Assembly (NCBI GenBank): GCA_027596075.1
Contig: JADGJC010000330.1
Span: forward strand, 1-42,038
Direction: 5' to 3'
DNA from: Rhizophlyctis rosea
Lineage: Eukaryota > Chytridiomycota > Chytridiomycetes > Rhizophlyctidales > Rhizophlyctidaceae
Length of the DNA stretch: 42,038 nt
A program made the position numbers and the translations under genes. How positions within the stretch are numbered: the first letter of the stretch is position 1; every line of letters begins with the position of its first letter. Below, piece after piece: positions 18,790 to 28,716 of this stretch. The notes beneath the pieces are model-generated. The model ran no database searches, was not told the DNA's origin, and saw only the letters and a program-made list of their open reading frames with translations.

Positions 18790-21055
18790 CTAGATCAGCA
18801 TCTTGCCATTACGGAGGATTGTATGGTCGTTTGTAAGAGTAATGCCCGCAGCGCCAGTACCAACAATTCGGTCTATCAAGCAGGCAACAGGAAGAAATGA
18901 TAAGGGAATTGGGGCAGGGGTTGCGCGAATTGTGTAAAATGAACCAAAAGGTAATTGAGTGGTCAGCAAGAGATATGAGCGGACAAGAAGATAAAAGACA
19001 CCTTGCCCATGCAGATTGACTTTGTGGGAATTGCGCATACTCACCGACGTCATTTTGCAGATCCATGGCCTCTCCTGCCAACGTCGCCACACCCCCCGCC
19101 GGGACGTACCCATCCTCATCCTCCTCTTCCGTGTCGGAGGAGTCGCTCTAAGGCCACCCATTAGGAGACGCACAATAGAGAATGGAGAGGAATAAACAAA
19201 TCACCTCGCTCGACTCCGTGTCAAGCTCGTAGTCCTCATCCTCGTCATCGCTCTGCATTAACAGAATGTTTCCGGTCTATCAAGCAGGCAACAGGAAGAA
19301 ATGATAAGGGAATTGGGGCAGGGGTTGCGCGAATTGTGTAAAATGAACCAAAAGGTAATTGAGTGGTCAGCAAGAGATATGAGCGGACAAGAAGATAAAA
19401 GACACCTTGCCCATGCAGATTGACTTTGTGGGAATTGCGCATACTCACCGACGTCATTTTGCAGATCCATGGCCTCTCCTGCCAACGTCGCCACACCCCC
19501 CGCCGGGACGTACCCATCCTCATCCTCCTCTTCCGTGTCGGAGGAGTCGCTCTAAGGCCACCCATTAGGAGACGCACAATAGAGAATGGAGAGGAATAAA
19601 CAAATCACCTCGCTCGACTCCGTGTCAAGCTCGTAGTCCTCATCCTCGTCATCGCTCTGCATTAACAGAATGTTTCCGCTCAGGGTCATCAACAATCTCC
19701 AACATACACACACCAATGATTCGCACCTCAAACTCTTGCACCGAGATGGACTGGGCGTTCAATGCTGTAGGACGCGTCCGAGGGGAGCGAACCGGAACGA
19801 GATGCTTTTTGATGTCGGTAATCTAATAGCAGAAATTCCGGGATGGATTGATTGTTCATCAAAGCGACAACAAATTCGACCAGGTTACCTCGTTCTCATC
19901 GTCCATTTGCGCATCTTCGTCGTCCGAACCAACCTCGCTCAGCTGCACATAGCATGGTTCAATGAGCAATAATAAATGTGATCACTTCCTTCACAAGTAT
20001 AAATTACCTCCGCTACAAGAGCCTCATCCTCACCAACATTGTAATCCACGTCTTCCCCGTCGTCCATATCCTGGATGAGCCAGACATCAGAATCATAGTC
20101 TTGCATCAGCGAAAGACGAAGTTTTTTACCGGCAGATCCGCGACCAGTTCCCACACCGTCCGTTCCTCCTGTGCCAAAATAAACATCTGTTATTCAATTT
20201 TCGAAGCCAACACAATCAATTTTCTCATCTCAGCAGAACATTGTCCAGTGAACTTGGACGCTTGTTCCACGATTATTGCTTCGATCCAAACCCCATGGCA
20301 CGGTGCAGACTCGAGGGATACGCAAAATGCCGATCAAGCGTGATGACACTAACCTCGTCATCCGACTCCTCTTCAGACACCTCAAGAGATTGCTTTGCCT
20401 TGTCTGCAAGGACCAGAATATTAGATCAACCAAAAAGAGGAGGTGGCCATGCCAAAGGCGGGCACATCAAAATATTCATATATAACAACAAAACACACGA
20501 TGCTGATAACACTTACTCTTCTTCTTGGCACGCCTACTGCCCCTCGAGCTGCCAGAACTGCTGCTCCCACTGATTGAGCGCGAGTTGCCTTGCTTGATTT
20601 CCTCATTCCACCAAGGGGCTACCCTTCCATAGTGTTGAATCGCGTCGTCAAAGTGTTCCCACTGCGAGGATCCGATGGAGCATCCCACAGTGAAAGGCTC
20701 CAACCTCCTGCCAGACAGTCACCAAAACAGTTGAGTGCGTGACAAGAAAGCAAGTTGTGGATGACGCAAATACTCACTGCTGGTACAATCGCTTCTCATG
20801 CTCCTCAGTGACACCCGAGGGAAAGACGATTTGGAGTGTCATCTTTTTTGGGATGTCTGATTGAGTATTGAACACATACACCGGCAGCCGCCGGACGTCA
20901 GCACCAAGCTGGTGCTGTTCAATGTTGTGCTTCATGACAGATTCAAGGATCTTCAAGGCTTTGTTATTGCCGACGAACAAGGATTCCCACTCTTTGAGTT
21001 CCGCTTCGGTTTCGATGATGATTGGCGGCCTCGCGCGTCTCGATTCTCCTCGCAT
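18790..21055 (-). CDS. Hypothetical acidic protein with duplicated 3' exons
   Basis: Exons 21055-20778, 20707-20517, 20403-20354, about 20175-20008, 19942-19889, 19656-19609, 19551-19449, second copies at 19252-19205 and 19147-19045, and a last exon 18872-18790. The first about 155 residues look folded (PIIIETEAELKEWESLF, RRLPVYVFNTQSDIPKK, EPFTVGCSIGSSQWEHFDD). A Ser/Arg tract follows, then a long Asp/Glu-rich region with short conserved-looking islands (RLSLMQDYDSDVWLIQD). The end is GAAGITLTNDHTILRNGKML. I do not recognise the family; the acidic half suggests a nuclear or chromatin-associated protein (weak inference). The junction between exon 3 and exon 4 is unresolved: exon 3 ends in phase 0 but exon 4 needs phase 1, so a small exon may be missing. 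Confidence 0.5.
18871..19678. repeat. Perfect 404-bp direct tandem duplication
   Basis: Unit 1 is 18871-19274 and unit 2 is 19275-19678. By eye the two copies are identical throughout, and unit 2 starts on the base after unit 1 ends. Each unit holds two complete coding exons (48 and 103 nt) plus the introns around them. The identity implies a very recent event or an assembly artefact. Confidence 0.9.
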
Positions 21056-21649
21056 ATTCAACAAACACACCAAATAAGAGAAAAAAAGTTTAAAAGAGTT
21101 GATGAGGAATTTTACGGGTAATATTGTACTGAAGAGTGCGCAAAGAAAGGGGACTTGTGGTAGATATTTACACCGATTCAGTCTGGACAGGCCAAAGATC
21201 CAGAGGTTGCAGCCTGAGATATCGATTGTCCGGAAAGACTACGCCACAAAATGGCTTGCTACCGCCACCCAGCCGGCTTGGCGCAGCACAACTCCGCTTT
21301 ACGCCACTTGAGATTCCCACAAGAGAACCAGACAATCTTCGTTTCTGTTTGTTCCCCTTCAGAACTCGTTTGTGTTGCATCTGGGGGTATCCGATCTGAG
21401 AGTGGGACCATCATTAGTTGAAAGCCGAGCCCCCCGCCATTGCGATTTGTATTGTTGTCAGTGGTGCTAGTCGTTCAGTGTCTCCTCGAGGCACGCTTCC
21501 GGAAATTCGTCTGGAGATTTCTGGGTGGTCTTTCACCAGACCATGGGGGTGTTTGGCGAAGGGAACTCGTGCTGTAGCATCTCAGTGAGGGTTTCAAACG
21601 TGTTCAACACCACTTGTAGCTCAAACAGAGCAACCGTCTTTCGAGTCGG
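21056..21649. other. Upstream flank of the acidic-protein gene
   Basis: About 590 bp following the minus-strand start codon. It presumably contains that gene's promoter and, toward the right, the 5' side of a possible plus-strand transcript. No coding frame is convincing. Confidence 0.35.
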
Positions 21650-22077
21650 TCATTGCTGGTCAAAATCCAGCCGAGAGGTGCATTGGTGAAGTCTTGTCGT
21701 GTTGACGCTGCTTTGGTTATCCAAAGGTATGTAACTGCGTGCGAACCATCCATCCTGTCATTCCCCGATCCATCCATCCATCCACCCCATCCACTAACGC
21801 TAATTCACAATCACCAACAGCAGCATTCTCGTCCCACTATTCAAGTCAAGTCCCAACCGGTCGAGTCGGTCGAGTTTCCAAAACGGATCTCGGGGCTCCT
21901 GGTTGGCCGCAAGGCCAAAACTCGACTTCGAGCTCGCGAAGTCAGTTTCGCTTCGGAGTTCCCAGTCCCCAGGTGAGTGGGGTGGGTGACAGTGTTTGGA
22001 GGAGGATGGATGGGAACGTTTGGACTTTGGTTACAAAATTTGGATCGCTGTGGGCCATTGCTAGTATTGTCTTGTGA
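21650..22077 (+). other. Possible short spliced transcript
   Basis: A textbook-quality intron is visible at 21727-21820: GTATGT donor, an ACTAACGCTAAT branch region and a CAACAG acceptor. The following 150 bp end in CCCAG followed by GTGAGT (donor at 21973). All frames through the middle exon stay open, and the frame from 21739 runs to a stop at 22077, but no domain is recognisable. It could be a short gene, the 5' part of a longer transcript, or a non-coding RNA. Confidence 0.3.
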
Positions 22078-22462
22078 AAATCCTCCTTCCCTGTCGTCAA
22101 CCCTGTATTTCTGTACTTCATGGAACCGGGCACCCGTATATTGAACGCATCATATCCCGCAACGTTTTTTGTAAATATAGAATTCTCCATGTAATGCGTC
22201 ATGTATTTTTACCAATGTATAGTGGGTCAGAATTGATAGCTTGTTTGTATTCATCTGGTGTAATTACTGTCTGCGCACAATTCACTCGATTTAAATCCTC
22301 AATGTTGCACGCTCATCGTCGCATGTGACCAAAAGGAGCAGGTCTTCATCAGTAGTTGGCGATGTCAAGCATACACCCCTCCGCCTTGTATGGTCAATCC
22401 ATCTAACAAGTCTCTGATGCACAATCATATTTACAGGTGTATGTACAAGTATTCTACAAATC

Positions 22463-24184
22463 TCACGAACTGGTCGATGGAAAGCCAAAGACGTGCAAGT
22501 TTCCCTTGTAGTTGCCATTATGTTCAACATCATCTCCGGCGTACGCCAGGAGTTGCTTATGGGGATGCCAGGCCACGCTGTTCATCGCGGCATCACATTG
22601 TAGCGTGTGGATGAGTTCTCCTGTTTCGACGGCCGACTGTGACGGAGTTCAATCAGTATGCGCATAAACGCAGCCGCATATGACACGTCCACCTACGACG
22701 TCAATGAAATTATCTTCAGATCCTGATGCTATTAGCTCTCCGTCGGAACTGAAACTGATGGTGCGAACAGGCCATCTGATGTTGAGATAGTTTAACAAAC
22801 GCCGTACATGCATATGTTCAGGACTGTCACTCACTCTAGTTGACCATAGGTGCGGACGCAGACAAAGTCGTCCATGTCCCACAAACACACTATTGCGTCG
22901 GCTCCTCCCGTCGCGAAGTATCTACATACCGGAAGCATTTCAATACACCTGCACGAGTCTGGAAGATGTCAAGGGTTTCCTACCCACCTTCCTTTCGGGT
23001 CAAACTCGATACAATAGCAATTTGCGGTATGTGCTACGAACTCGTATGCAGGTTTCAAGTCAGGAAAGTCCAGTATTTTGATTTTGCCTGTCGTCATGAC
23101 TTAGCATTCCGAGCTCCACGTCGTGAGCGGTAGCAACATCTTACCTTGGCCGGTTGTCATGAAAAACAAGTCGCCGCCATGGTTCCATGTTATTTCGTTG
23201 ATCTAAGTCAGAGGTCCATCAGTTCTCCCAACTCGACGATGGAGTTTGATAGCGTATCGACCGCTTACCTCCACTCCGTCGTATCTAAGGGACTGTTTTA
23301 CGTACGTCTTCTGCTTGGCGTCGGCTCCACCACGAGGATCAATGAAAGACACAGTATCTTCCTACAATTTATGAGATGATCGTTAGCATGGAGTAAATGC
23401 TTGCGGGCTGATCAACCCCAATGTGTGTGGAGGCCCCGTTACACAGGAAAAGGGGATCTACGCTGACTGCAATTCTAACCTTATTGCCTACAGCTATGAA
23501 TTTGCCGTCCGGACTCCATGTTACATTGATATTTTCCCCACTTGTCGGGATGGTTGTCGATTTTGCCGCTGGACCCTCAATCAGACGTCTGTACACGCAT
23601 CATACTCAAAAATTCAAACCACTCACTTCTTACATCCCAAATTCGAATCGACTTATCCGTGCACGCCGTTGCCAGCAAATCAGCATGAACTGGATCCCAC
23701 GCAAGTTGACTGATATCTCCCGTATGTCCTTTAAGTTCCAGACTGTCTTTTATGTTCTGGGAACGGCAAGGTTATGGCTGACGAAGTGGCAGGAGGAGAT
23801 ACACAGGCGTGCTTTACCCACCAGTCTCTCTATGTTCGACCATACTCTTGCTGACTTGTCAGCCGACCCAGAAGCCAGTCGTCGCCCGTCGCTGCTCCAG
23901 CCCACCGTGAGCACCTGTGAAGAAGCGTTTCGACGAGGAGGAGGAGGAGGAGGAGATCAGCTTCACGTTGTTCCCAAACTTTTGGCCGTATAGTGTTCTT
24001 CACCCACCCTGTCGTTATGCCCTGATACTGCTTTTGCCTGGAGTGTTGGAAATACGGTACGGTACTTGTTGAGTGTCTGCGACATGGTGAAGGACAGGTA
24101 CCGGTAGTTCTGGGCAAGGGAAAACTGTGGGAAAGGAAGTGCTTCAAAAATAGCACTCTCCAAAGATGGATTGATTGATGCCAT
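22463..24184 (-). CDS. THOC3: THO complex subunit 3 (WD40 protein)
   Basis: Ten exons: 24184-24008, 23914-23822, 23756-23627, 23568-23480, 23361-23269, 23202-23145, 23087-22988, 22921-22835, 22775-22697, 22636-22463; all phases close, giving 359 residues, a normal length for THOC3. WD40 blades are readable in order: VSGHNDRVLTVGWSSDG, LKGHTGDISQLAWDP with DKSIRIWDVR, SGENINVTWSPDGKFIAVGN, EDTVSFIDPRG, INEITWNHGGDLFFMTTG, ILDFPDLKPAYEFVAHT, YFATGGADAIVCLWDMDD, WPVRTISFSSDGELIASGSE with DNFIDV, MNSVAWHPHKQLLAYAGDD, ending LHVFGFPSTSS. The GENIN and WPVRTISFS strings are diagnostic of THO3/TEX1. The subunit belongs to THO/TREX, which couples transcription to mRNA export in the nucleus. Its start is 198 bp from the next gene, facing away from it. 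Confidence 0.93.
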
Positions 24185-24382
24185 GGCTTGTGCCACCAAA
24201 TGCGCGTAATCATTTACTCATGGTGTTGGAAGGCTGGACCCTGAATTGTCTGAGACCAGCACACAGCCCCCAAAAGTCTGACGAATCTTCATCACTGCCA
24301 CCTACACTATCAACCCATCTGTCTCGTCCTTTTGGTTGCTTAGCACTCCTCTCCTGCTTTCCATCGTCCGTCTCCATATCCT

Positions 24383-25320
24383 ATGAGCTACTATCGAACA
24401 GGAAACCAACCCAACAGCTCCGACATGGGCGTCCCGGACGCCCCACCCCCAGCCTACGCACCCTTCCCAACGCCCAACGATGCCACAAGCAGCTCAGCAT
24501 CATACCCACAGCCTTCTGCCCCATCAGCGCTGTCAACCGCATATGCACCACAGCAAGACTATTACCGCCCCCAACCCCAACCCACATATAACCCTCCCGC
24601 CTCACCCCCACCAGCCCAACAAGCATACCCACACAACCAACATTACCAGACCCCATACCCCCAACAAAGTCCGCAACAGCACCACCACCAGCAGCCAGTA
24701 TACGCAGCACCAGCCGCTCCAAGTAATTACAACTCCCAACCCGCTCACTCGCCCGCGCCGCCACAACCAATCTACTATGTAGTCCAAAATTCATATCTCC
24801 CTCACCCAGCTGGAGGAGTAGAAGAGGGTGGTTCTTTTTGGGGTCCGTACGTGCTAGGGCTCATTGTATCATTGATGTTTGGGCCGTTTGGGCTTTGTTG
24901 CCTCTGCTGCTACGGCAAAGATAGGAGTCGGAGAGGATTTTTGACAGGTACTTGCAAGTTGAGCTGTTGCTGCTTATTGCAATCGAAAATCTGGGTTCAC
25001 GAACACGGGCATTTCCAATCAGGCGTATCGACTGTATCACTTCTAGTAGGAGCGGCGTTCCTCATTATCGGAGCCGCTCTGATGAACAAGTATGTGAAAC
25101 ACTTCACCACAACATTCCATCATCATCCTAACCAACATCATTGCTCTGCAGCTGTCTGGACAACGATTCCTGCGTCGGTGGACGGAAATGTGATTGCCAC
25201 GATTGGATGAAGGGTTTCGGGATAGTTGGAGGCATCTGGTTGTTCTTCGGCGTCCTTTGCTTGCTACCTGCGATAGCAAGTTGTATGGAAGGCAATGCGC
25301 GGTATCAGCGACACCGTTAA
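24383..25320 (+). CDS. Proline-rich three-pass membrane protein with Cys-rich loop
   Basis: Three exons, 24383-24947, 25023-25089 and 25152-25320 (phases 1 and 2), 266 residues. The first about 145 residues are Pro/Gln/Tyr/Ser-rich and probably cytosolic. Membrane segment 1 is GPYVLGLIVSLMFGPFGLCC, followed by a CCYGKDRSRRGF basic loop. Segment 2 is VSTVSLLVGAAFLIIGAALM. A short loop with five cysteines follows (NCLDNDSCVGGRKCDCHDW). Segment 3 is FGIVGGIWLFFGVLCLLPAI, and the tail is NARYQRHR. The layout resembles small plasma-membrane or endosomal adaptors with Pro-rich N-termini, but I cannot name the family. The third exon lies in a different frame from the unspliced reading, and the splice recovers the third membrane segment, which supports the model. 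Confidence 0.7.
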
Positions 25321-25515
25321 TCGGGCGCCAGCGAGGGGACGTGGAGTCAATATCACAGCAGTCCAGCATGATTCTTCCTCAATACAGGGTCCAGCCTTCT
25401 ATTAATATGTACATTAAGTAATCGTTTCGCTGTTGCAACGACAGCATTGCGCGTGACAGCTGATTTTGGTGAATGGTGGTGATTTGATTTAATGCTAGCT
25501 TGGCCCGCCAGCTCC

Positions 25516-26907
25516 TCAACGCCGGGAATTGTGCTGAGTAGCTTCTGGTGCTGGATCTCGATGCGGCAGGAATGGTTCTTGTATTTGATACGCTTGTACC
25601 AATTCCTGGTGCAATGTGAAGATGTCAAAACGAACCGCATCTACGGCAAGTAGTGAAAACAGACAAAACTGTAGGCCTACCTGCCATAATGGCTTATCAA
25701 TGTCAACAATCGCTTGTACTCGCCGGACATCCCCGTCTGAATAGGCATGTGCTTGCGGCGCTTGTGCAGATTCTACCATGTGATGACGACATCAGAAAAG
25801 CGAAACTGTTAACGAGATTTCACAACATTGTACCCACGTAGCATCAACTCGTCATCATCTTCTTCCAAAGAAGCTGTTCCGTCTCGGATCATAAAACTCA
25901 GATAGAAGATATTTTCCACCGTTTGCGAGAACGAGTGTGGGTTCAAGACGAACTTGAAGAAAGGTATTCTCCCGACATTCATGAGTTTCCTTGTGAGCTC
26001 AACCACTAGTCCCGTTGTTTCTCCTTCTTGTGCTATCTCCGCTCCAGTAACCTGTCCAGAATTTCAGTATTACATCGGTGGAATGCGGTCCCACACGAAT
26101 CGGTTTAACTTTTACCTGTTGGGGGTTTTTCGTCGTCCTTTGATCCTCCTTATCCCGCACGCGACGCGCTTTCATGACTCTAGCCTTCGGCTCCAGAGCT
26201 AGCGGACCAAGTCTAATGATTGAAAAGCTCCGTCAGTCCCGTCATCGTGCCTTTTTGCAAGTGACGACCACGGACTTACAGGAAATCCATAGTTGGTGCA
26301 CGACGCAGCCATTTGCCTGCAACTTTTCCTAGCGCGAACCAATCCAAGTCGCCTCCAGCTGCTGGGTCGTCACCATCCTCCTGAACAGGTGCTCTTCGCA
26401 GTCTGGTCATGAGGTTCCCCATATAATCCTCCACATCAAATGTGCCCCCATCAACTCGCATCTGTTTGATCTTTTTGGCAGCCGCATTGGACAAATCGAC
26501 TAGCGCTTTATGATCGAGTGCAGCTTCCTGTGTTGTATTCACTGTTGACAGCATACCAAAGCAAAAGTTTAGTGTATGTCCCAATCTAAATAGAAATGGC
26601 TCGCATGTGTCGCCCTCACCTTCCCGAAAGAGTTCATCGGCAATCAAAGTTCTGTCCTTCAATTGCGAAAGCGTCAATGACGAGATATCTTTCCCATCTG
26701 TAACATGGCTAAGCTTCTGCATGTATTTCGTATTTTGATGACCTTTCGAGCCGACATACCTTCGACTTGCCACAAGTTCCTGTATTTGGCTCTCAGCGCT
26801 TCCCGTTCTTCGCGTGTAGGTTGTGTGAAGTATGAGCTTGGGTCGTCTTCGCCTTCCATCTCCTCCCCGTTGTCCATATCTATGTCTTCTGCTTCTTCTG
26901 AGTGCAT
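25516..26907 (-). CDS. NSE4: Nse4 (EID-family subunit of SMC5/6 complex)
   Basis: Seven exons: 26907-26760, 26697-26620, 26541-26280, 26212-26116, 26051-25838, 25772-25681, 25605-25516; all phases close, 326 residues, the usual fungal Nse4 length. Visible family signatures: acidic N-terminus; EEREALRAKYRNLW; LKDRTLIADELFRE; EAALDHKALVDLSNAAAKKI; GGTFDVEDYMGNLM; GDLDWFALGKVAGKWLRRAP; and, most diagnostic, FFKFVLNPHSFSQTVENIFY followed by LSFMIRDG (residues 226-253). The C-terminus reads ELVQAYQIQEPFLPHR, as in the C-terminal winged helix. Nse4 is the kleisin linking the SMC5 and SMC6 heads and works in DNA repair in the nucleus. The acceptor at 25606 was preferred over a nearer one because it restores phase and aligns the family C-terminus. 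Start could also be the in-frame ATG at 26961. Confidence 0.93.
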
Positions 26908-27683
26908 ATTTGATAGGGAGTGTTTACTTTTCTCCTTATCAACTGTGTTCCGACCGAGCATTATATGGACAAGCACTATTCGGCCTGCCAAAACGTTTGC
27001 AACGTTGAGGCATACAGCATAAGTGGAGTGAGTAAAGCCTACTAATCCTACCGTTACCGGTTGCTATCACTGGATATGAGACGAAAATCTCTAATACTTC
27101 CGGTATTCTTCAAGCTCCAATTGGTCCGACTGCAATGATCCGTCGGTCAGCTGGAAGTGAGCCTCAAACACTAGCAGAACAGGATCTTACCCTCACAAAC
27201 AACGAAGGGGCAAGTTGGCAGTTTACGAAGTTTTTCTTTCTTGAGTCTATGAACGTTCAACTTCGTAAGAATCGCTATAGTACGAAGCTGCAAAAATTCG
27301 TTTGACGGAGAGCGCCAACGGATTGCCGATGGTTTTGGGTCAGAAGGTCCGAGTTGCGAAAAATACGTTGGGGTGAACTTTGGTTGTGAACTTTTGGTTG
27401 AAATCTTCAGACAGACAAGTTACAACTTACAACCATGTCCGGACAGTCCATCTCCCCCCCGCAATCTATTCTGAAGATGGCAATATTATTTCCTGGGATG
27501 TGGCTTCCGAATGACTCATCCACCCAAACGCGTCGGTGATCTAAATCTCAAAAATAGCACACCACTCACAAGGGCAGCACTTCCTTGCCATCTTTTTTCG
27601 TACATATAGTAATCCCACTCCTTCGGTCCTCCACCCTGAGCTGTGAACCAGAACCCACTTGTGTCAGCGTTTATCGGCTCAGA
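26908..27683. other. Shared upstream region of NSE4 and PDX2 genes
   Basis: About 775 bp between divergent starts, with no gene seen. It contains a perfect 10-bp inverted repeat TTACGAAGTT / AACTTCGTAA at 27223-27232 and 27259-27268, plus a further TACGAAG at 27281, which could be a protein-binding site or a chance hairpin. Confidence 0.4.
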
Positions 27684-28543
27684 ATGGCGGAACAGAAATC
27701 GACGAGTCCGAAACTCCGTATCGGTGTACTAGGTTGGTAACTGAAGAGTCTTCTGCTGGTGTGGTTAGTGTGAACTGACCGAATTCACAACTTGTCATAT
27801 TCTAGCCCTACAAGGCGCCTTCACAGAACATATACACCTCTTGCGTCGCTTAACAGACGATGTCGAAGAGGTCATCCAAGTAAAGACAAAGCAGCAACTA
27901 GAAGAGTCAAACCTCGACGCGCTGATTTTACCGGGCGGGGAGTCAACCACAATGGCGCTCATAGCGGAGAGGAACGGGCTAATGGAACCGCTAAGGGGTT
28001 GGGTTCGGGCTGGGCGGCCTGTATGGGTGAGTTTACTTGGACGCTGTCCCTTTTGAACCATGCAGTCTTCGACACCTGGCACACCACTGACACCATTCCA
28101 ACTGACTTTCCCGCGAATAGGGCACATGCGCTGGCATGATCCTCCTTTCCAACACCGCACACCGAATAAAGCAAAACGGACAAGCCCTCGTCGGTGGTCT
28201 TGCGGTAACCGTAAAGCGCAACGCCTTCGGTGCCCAAGTAAATTCCTTCGTAGCCGACCTTCCCGTCCCAGCCCTTGGCGCAACTCCCTTCCCCGCAGTA
28301 TTCATCCGTGCACCAATCATTGAATCGTTAGATGACCCAGCAATAGAGGTCTTAGCTCGAGTGAAAAGTGCGGAAGCGGACGATGGAGGGGAGGGCAGCA
28401 TAGTGGCGGTACGACAAGGACATCTATTAGCGACGGCATTCCATCCAGAGTTGACCTCAGATGACCGATTTCACCGATATTATCTGGAGATGGTCAAAGA
28501 GCTACGAGCGCAGAAAGCAACTCAAAGTAATACATCATCATAG
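27684..28543 (+). CDS. PDX2: Pyridoxal 5'-phosphate synthase glutaminase subunit
   Basis: Three exons, 27684-27732, 27806-28026 and 28121-28543, 230 residues (normal for PdxT/SNO/PDX2). It hydrolyses glutamine and channels ammonia to the PDX1/SNZ synthase to make vitamin B6. Sequence support: RIGVLALQGAFTEH at the N-terminus, LPGGESTTM (GGES at residues 60-63), the nucleophile in GTCAGM (C93), VKRNAFGAQVNSF, RAPII, and the catalytic pair H198 and E200 in FHPELTSD. Every catalytic residue is present. The exon junctions restore VLALQGAF and PVWGTCAG precisely, so the model is secure. The partner PDX1 is not in the window. Confidence 0.95.
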
Positions 28544-28716
28544 GCCACCTATTTTTGGATATGGAGGGTTTGTTGAATGGCATCACTTTGATGCCTTAGA
28601 AATCTCTTTCGATCAATCTGCGTTTGTTTACATTGTGGTCCTCTATGTTTGCAGTGGTGATTGCCCCACATAATGGCCACGGGTATATATACAAAAACTG
28701 GAATGGTCACTCCCAA

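Noticed and set aside
23932..23956. GGA microsatellite as an acidic or Ser-rich coding repeat
   Set aside because: It lies inside the first THOC3 intron; the coding frame is continuous only when it is removed.
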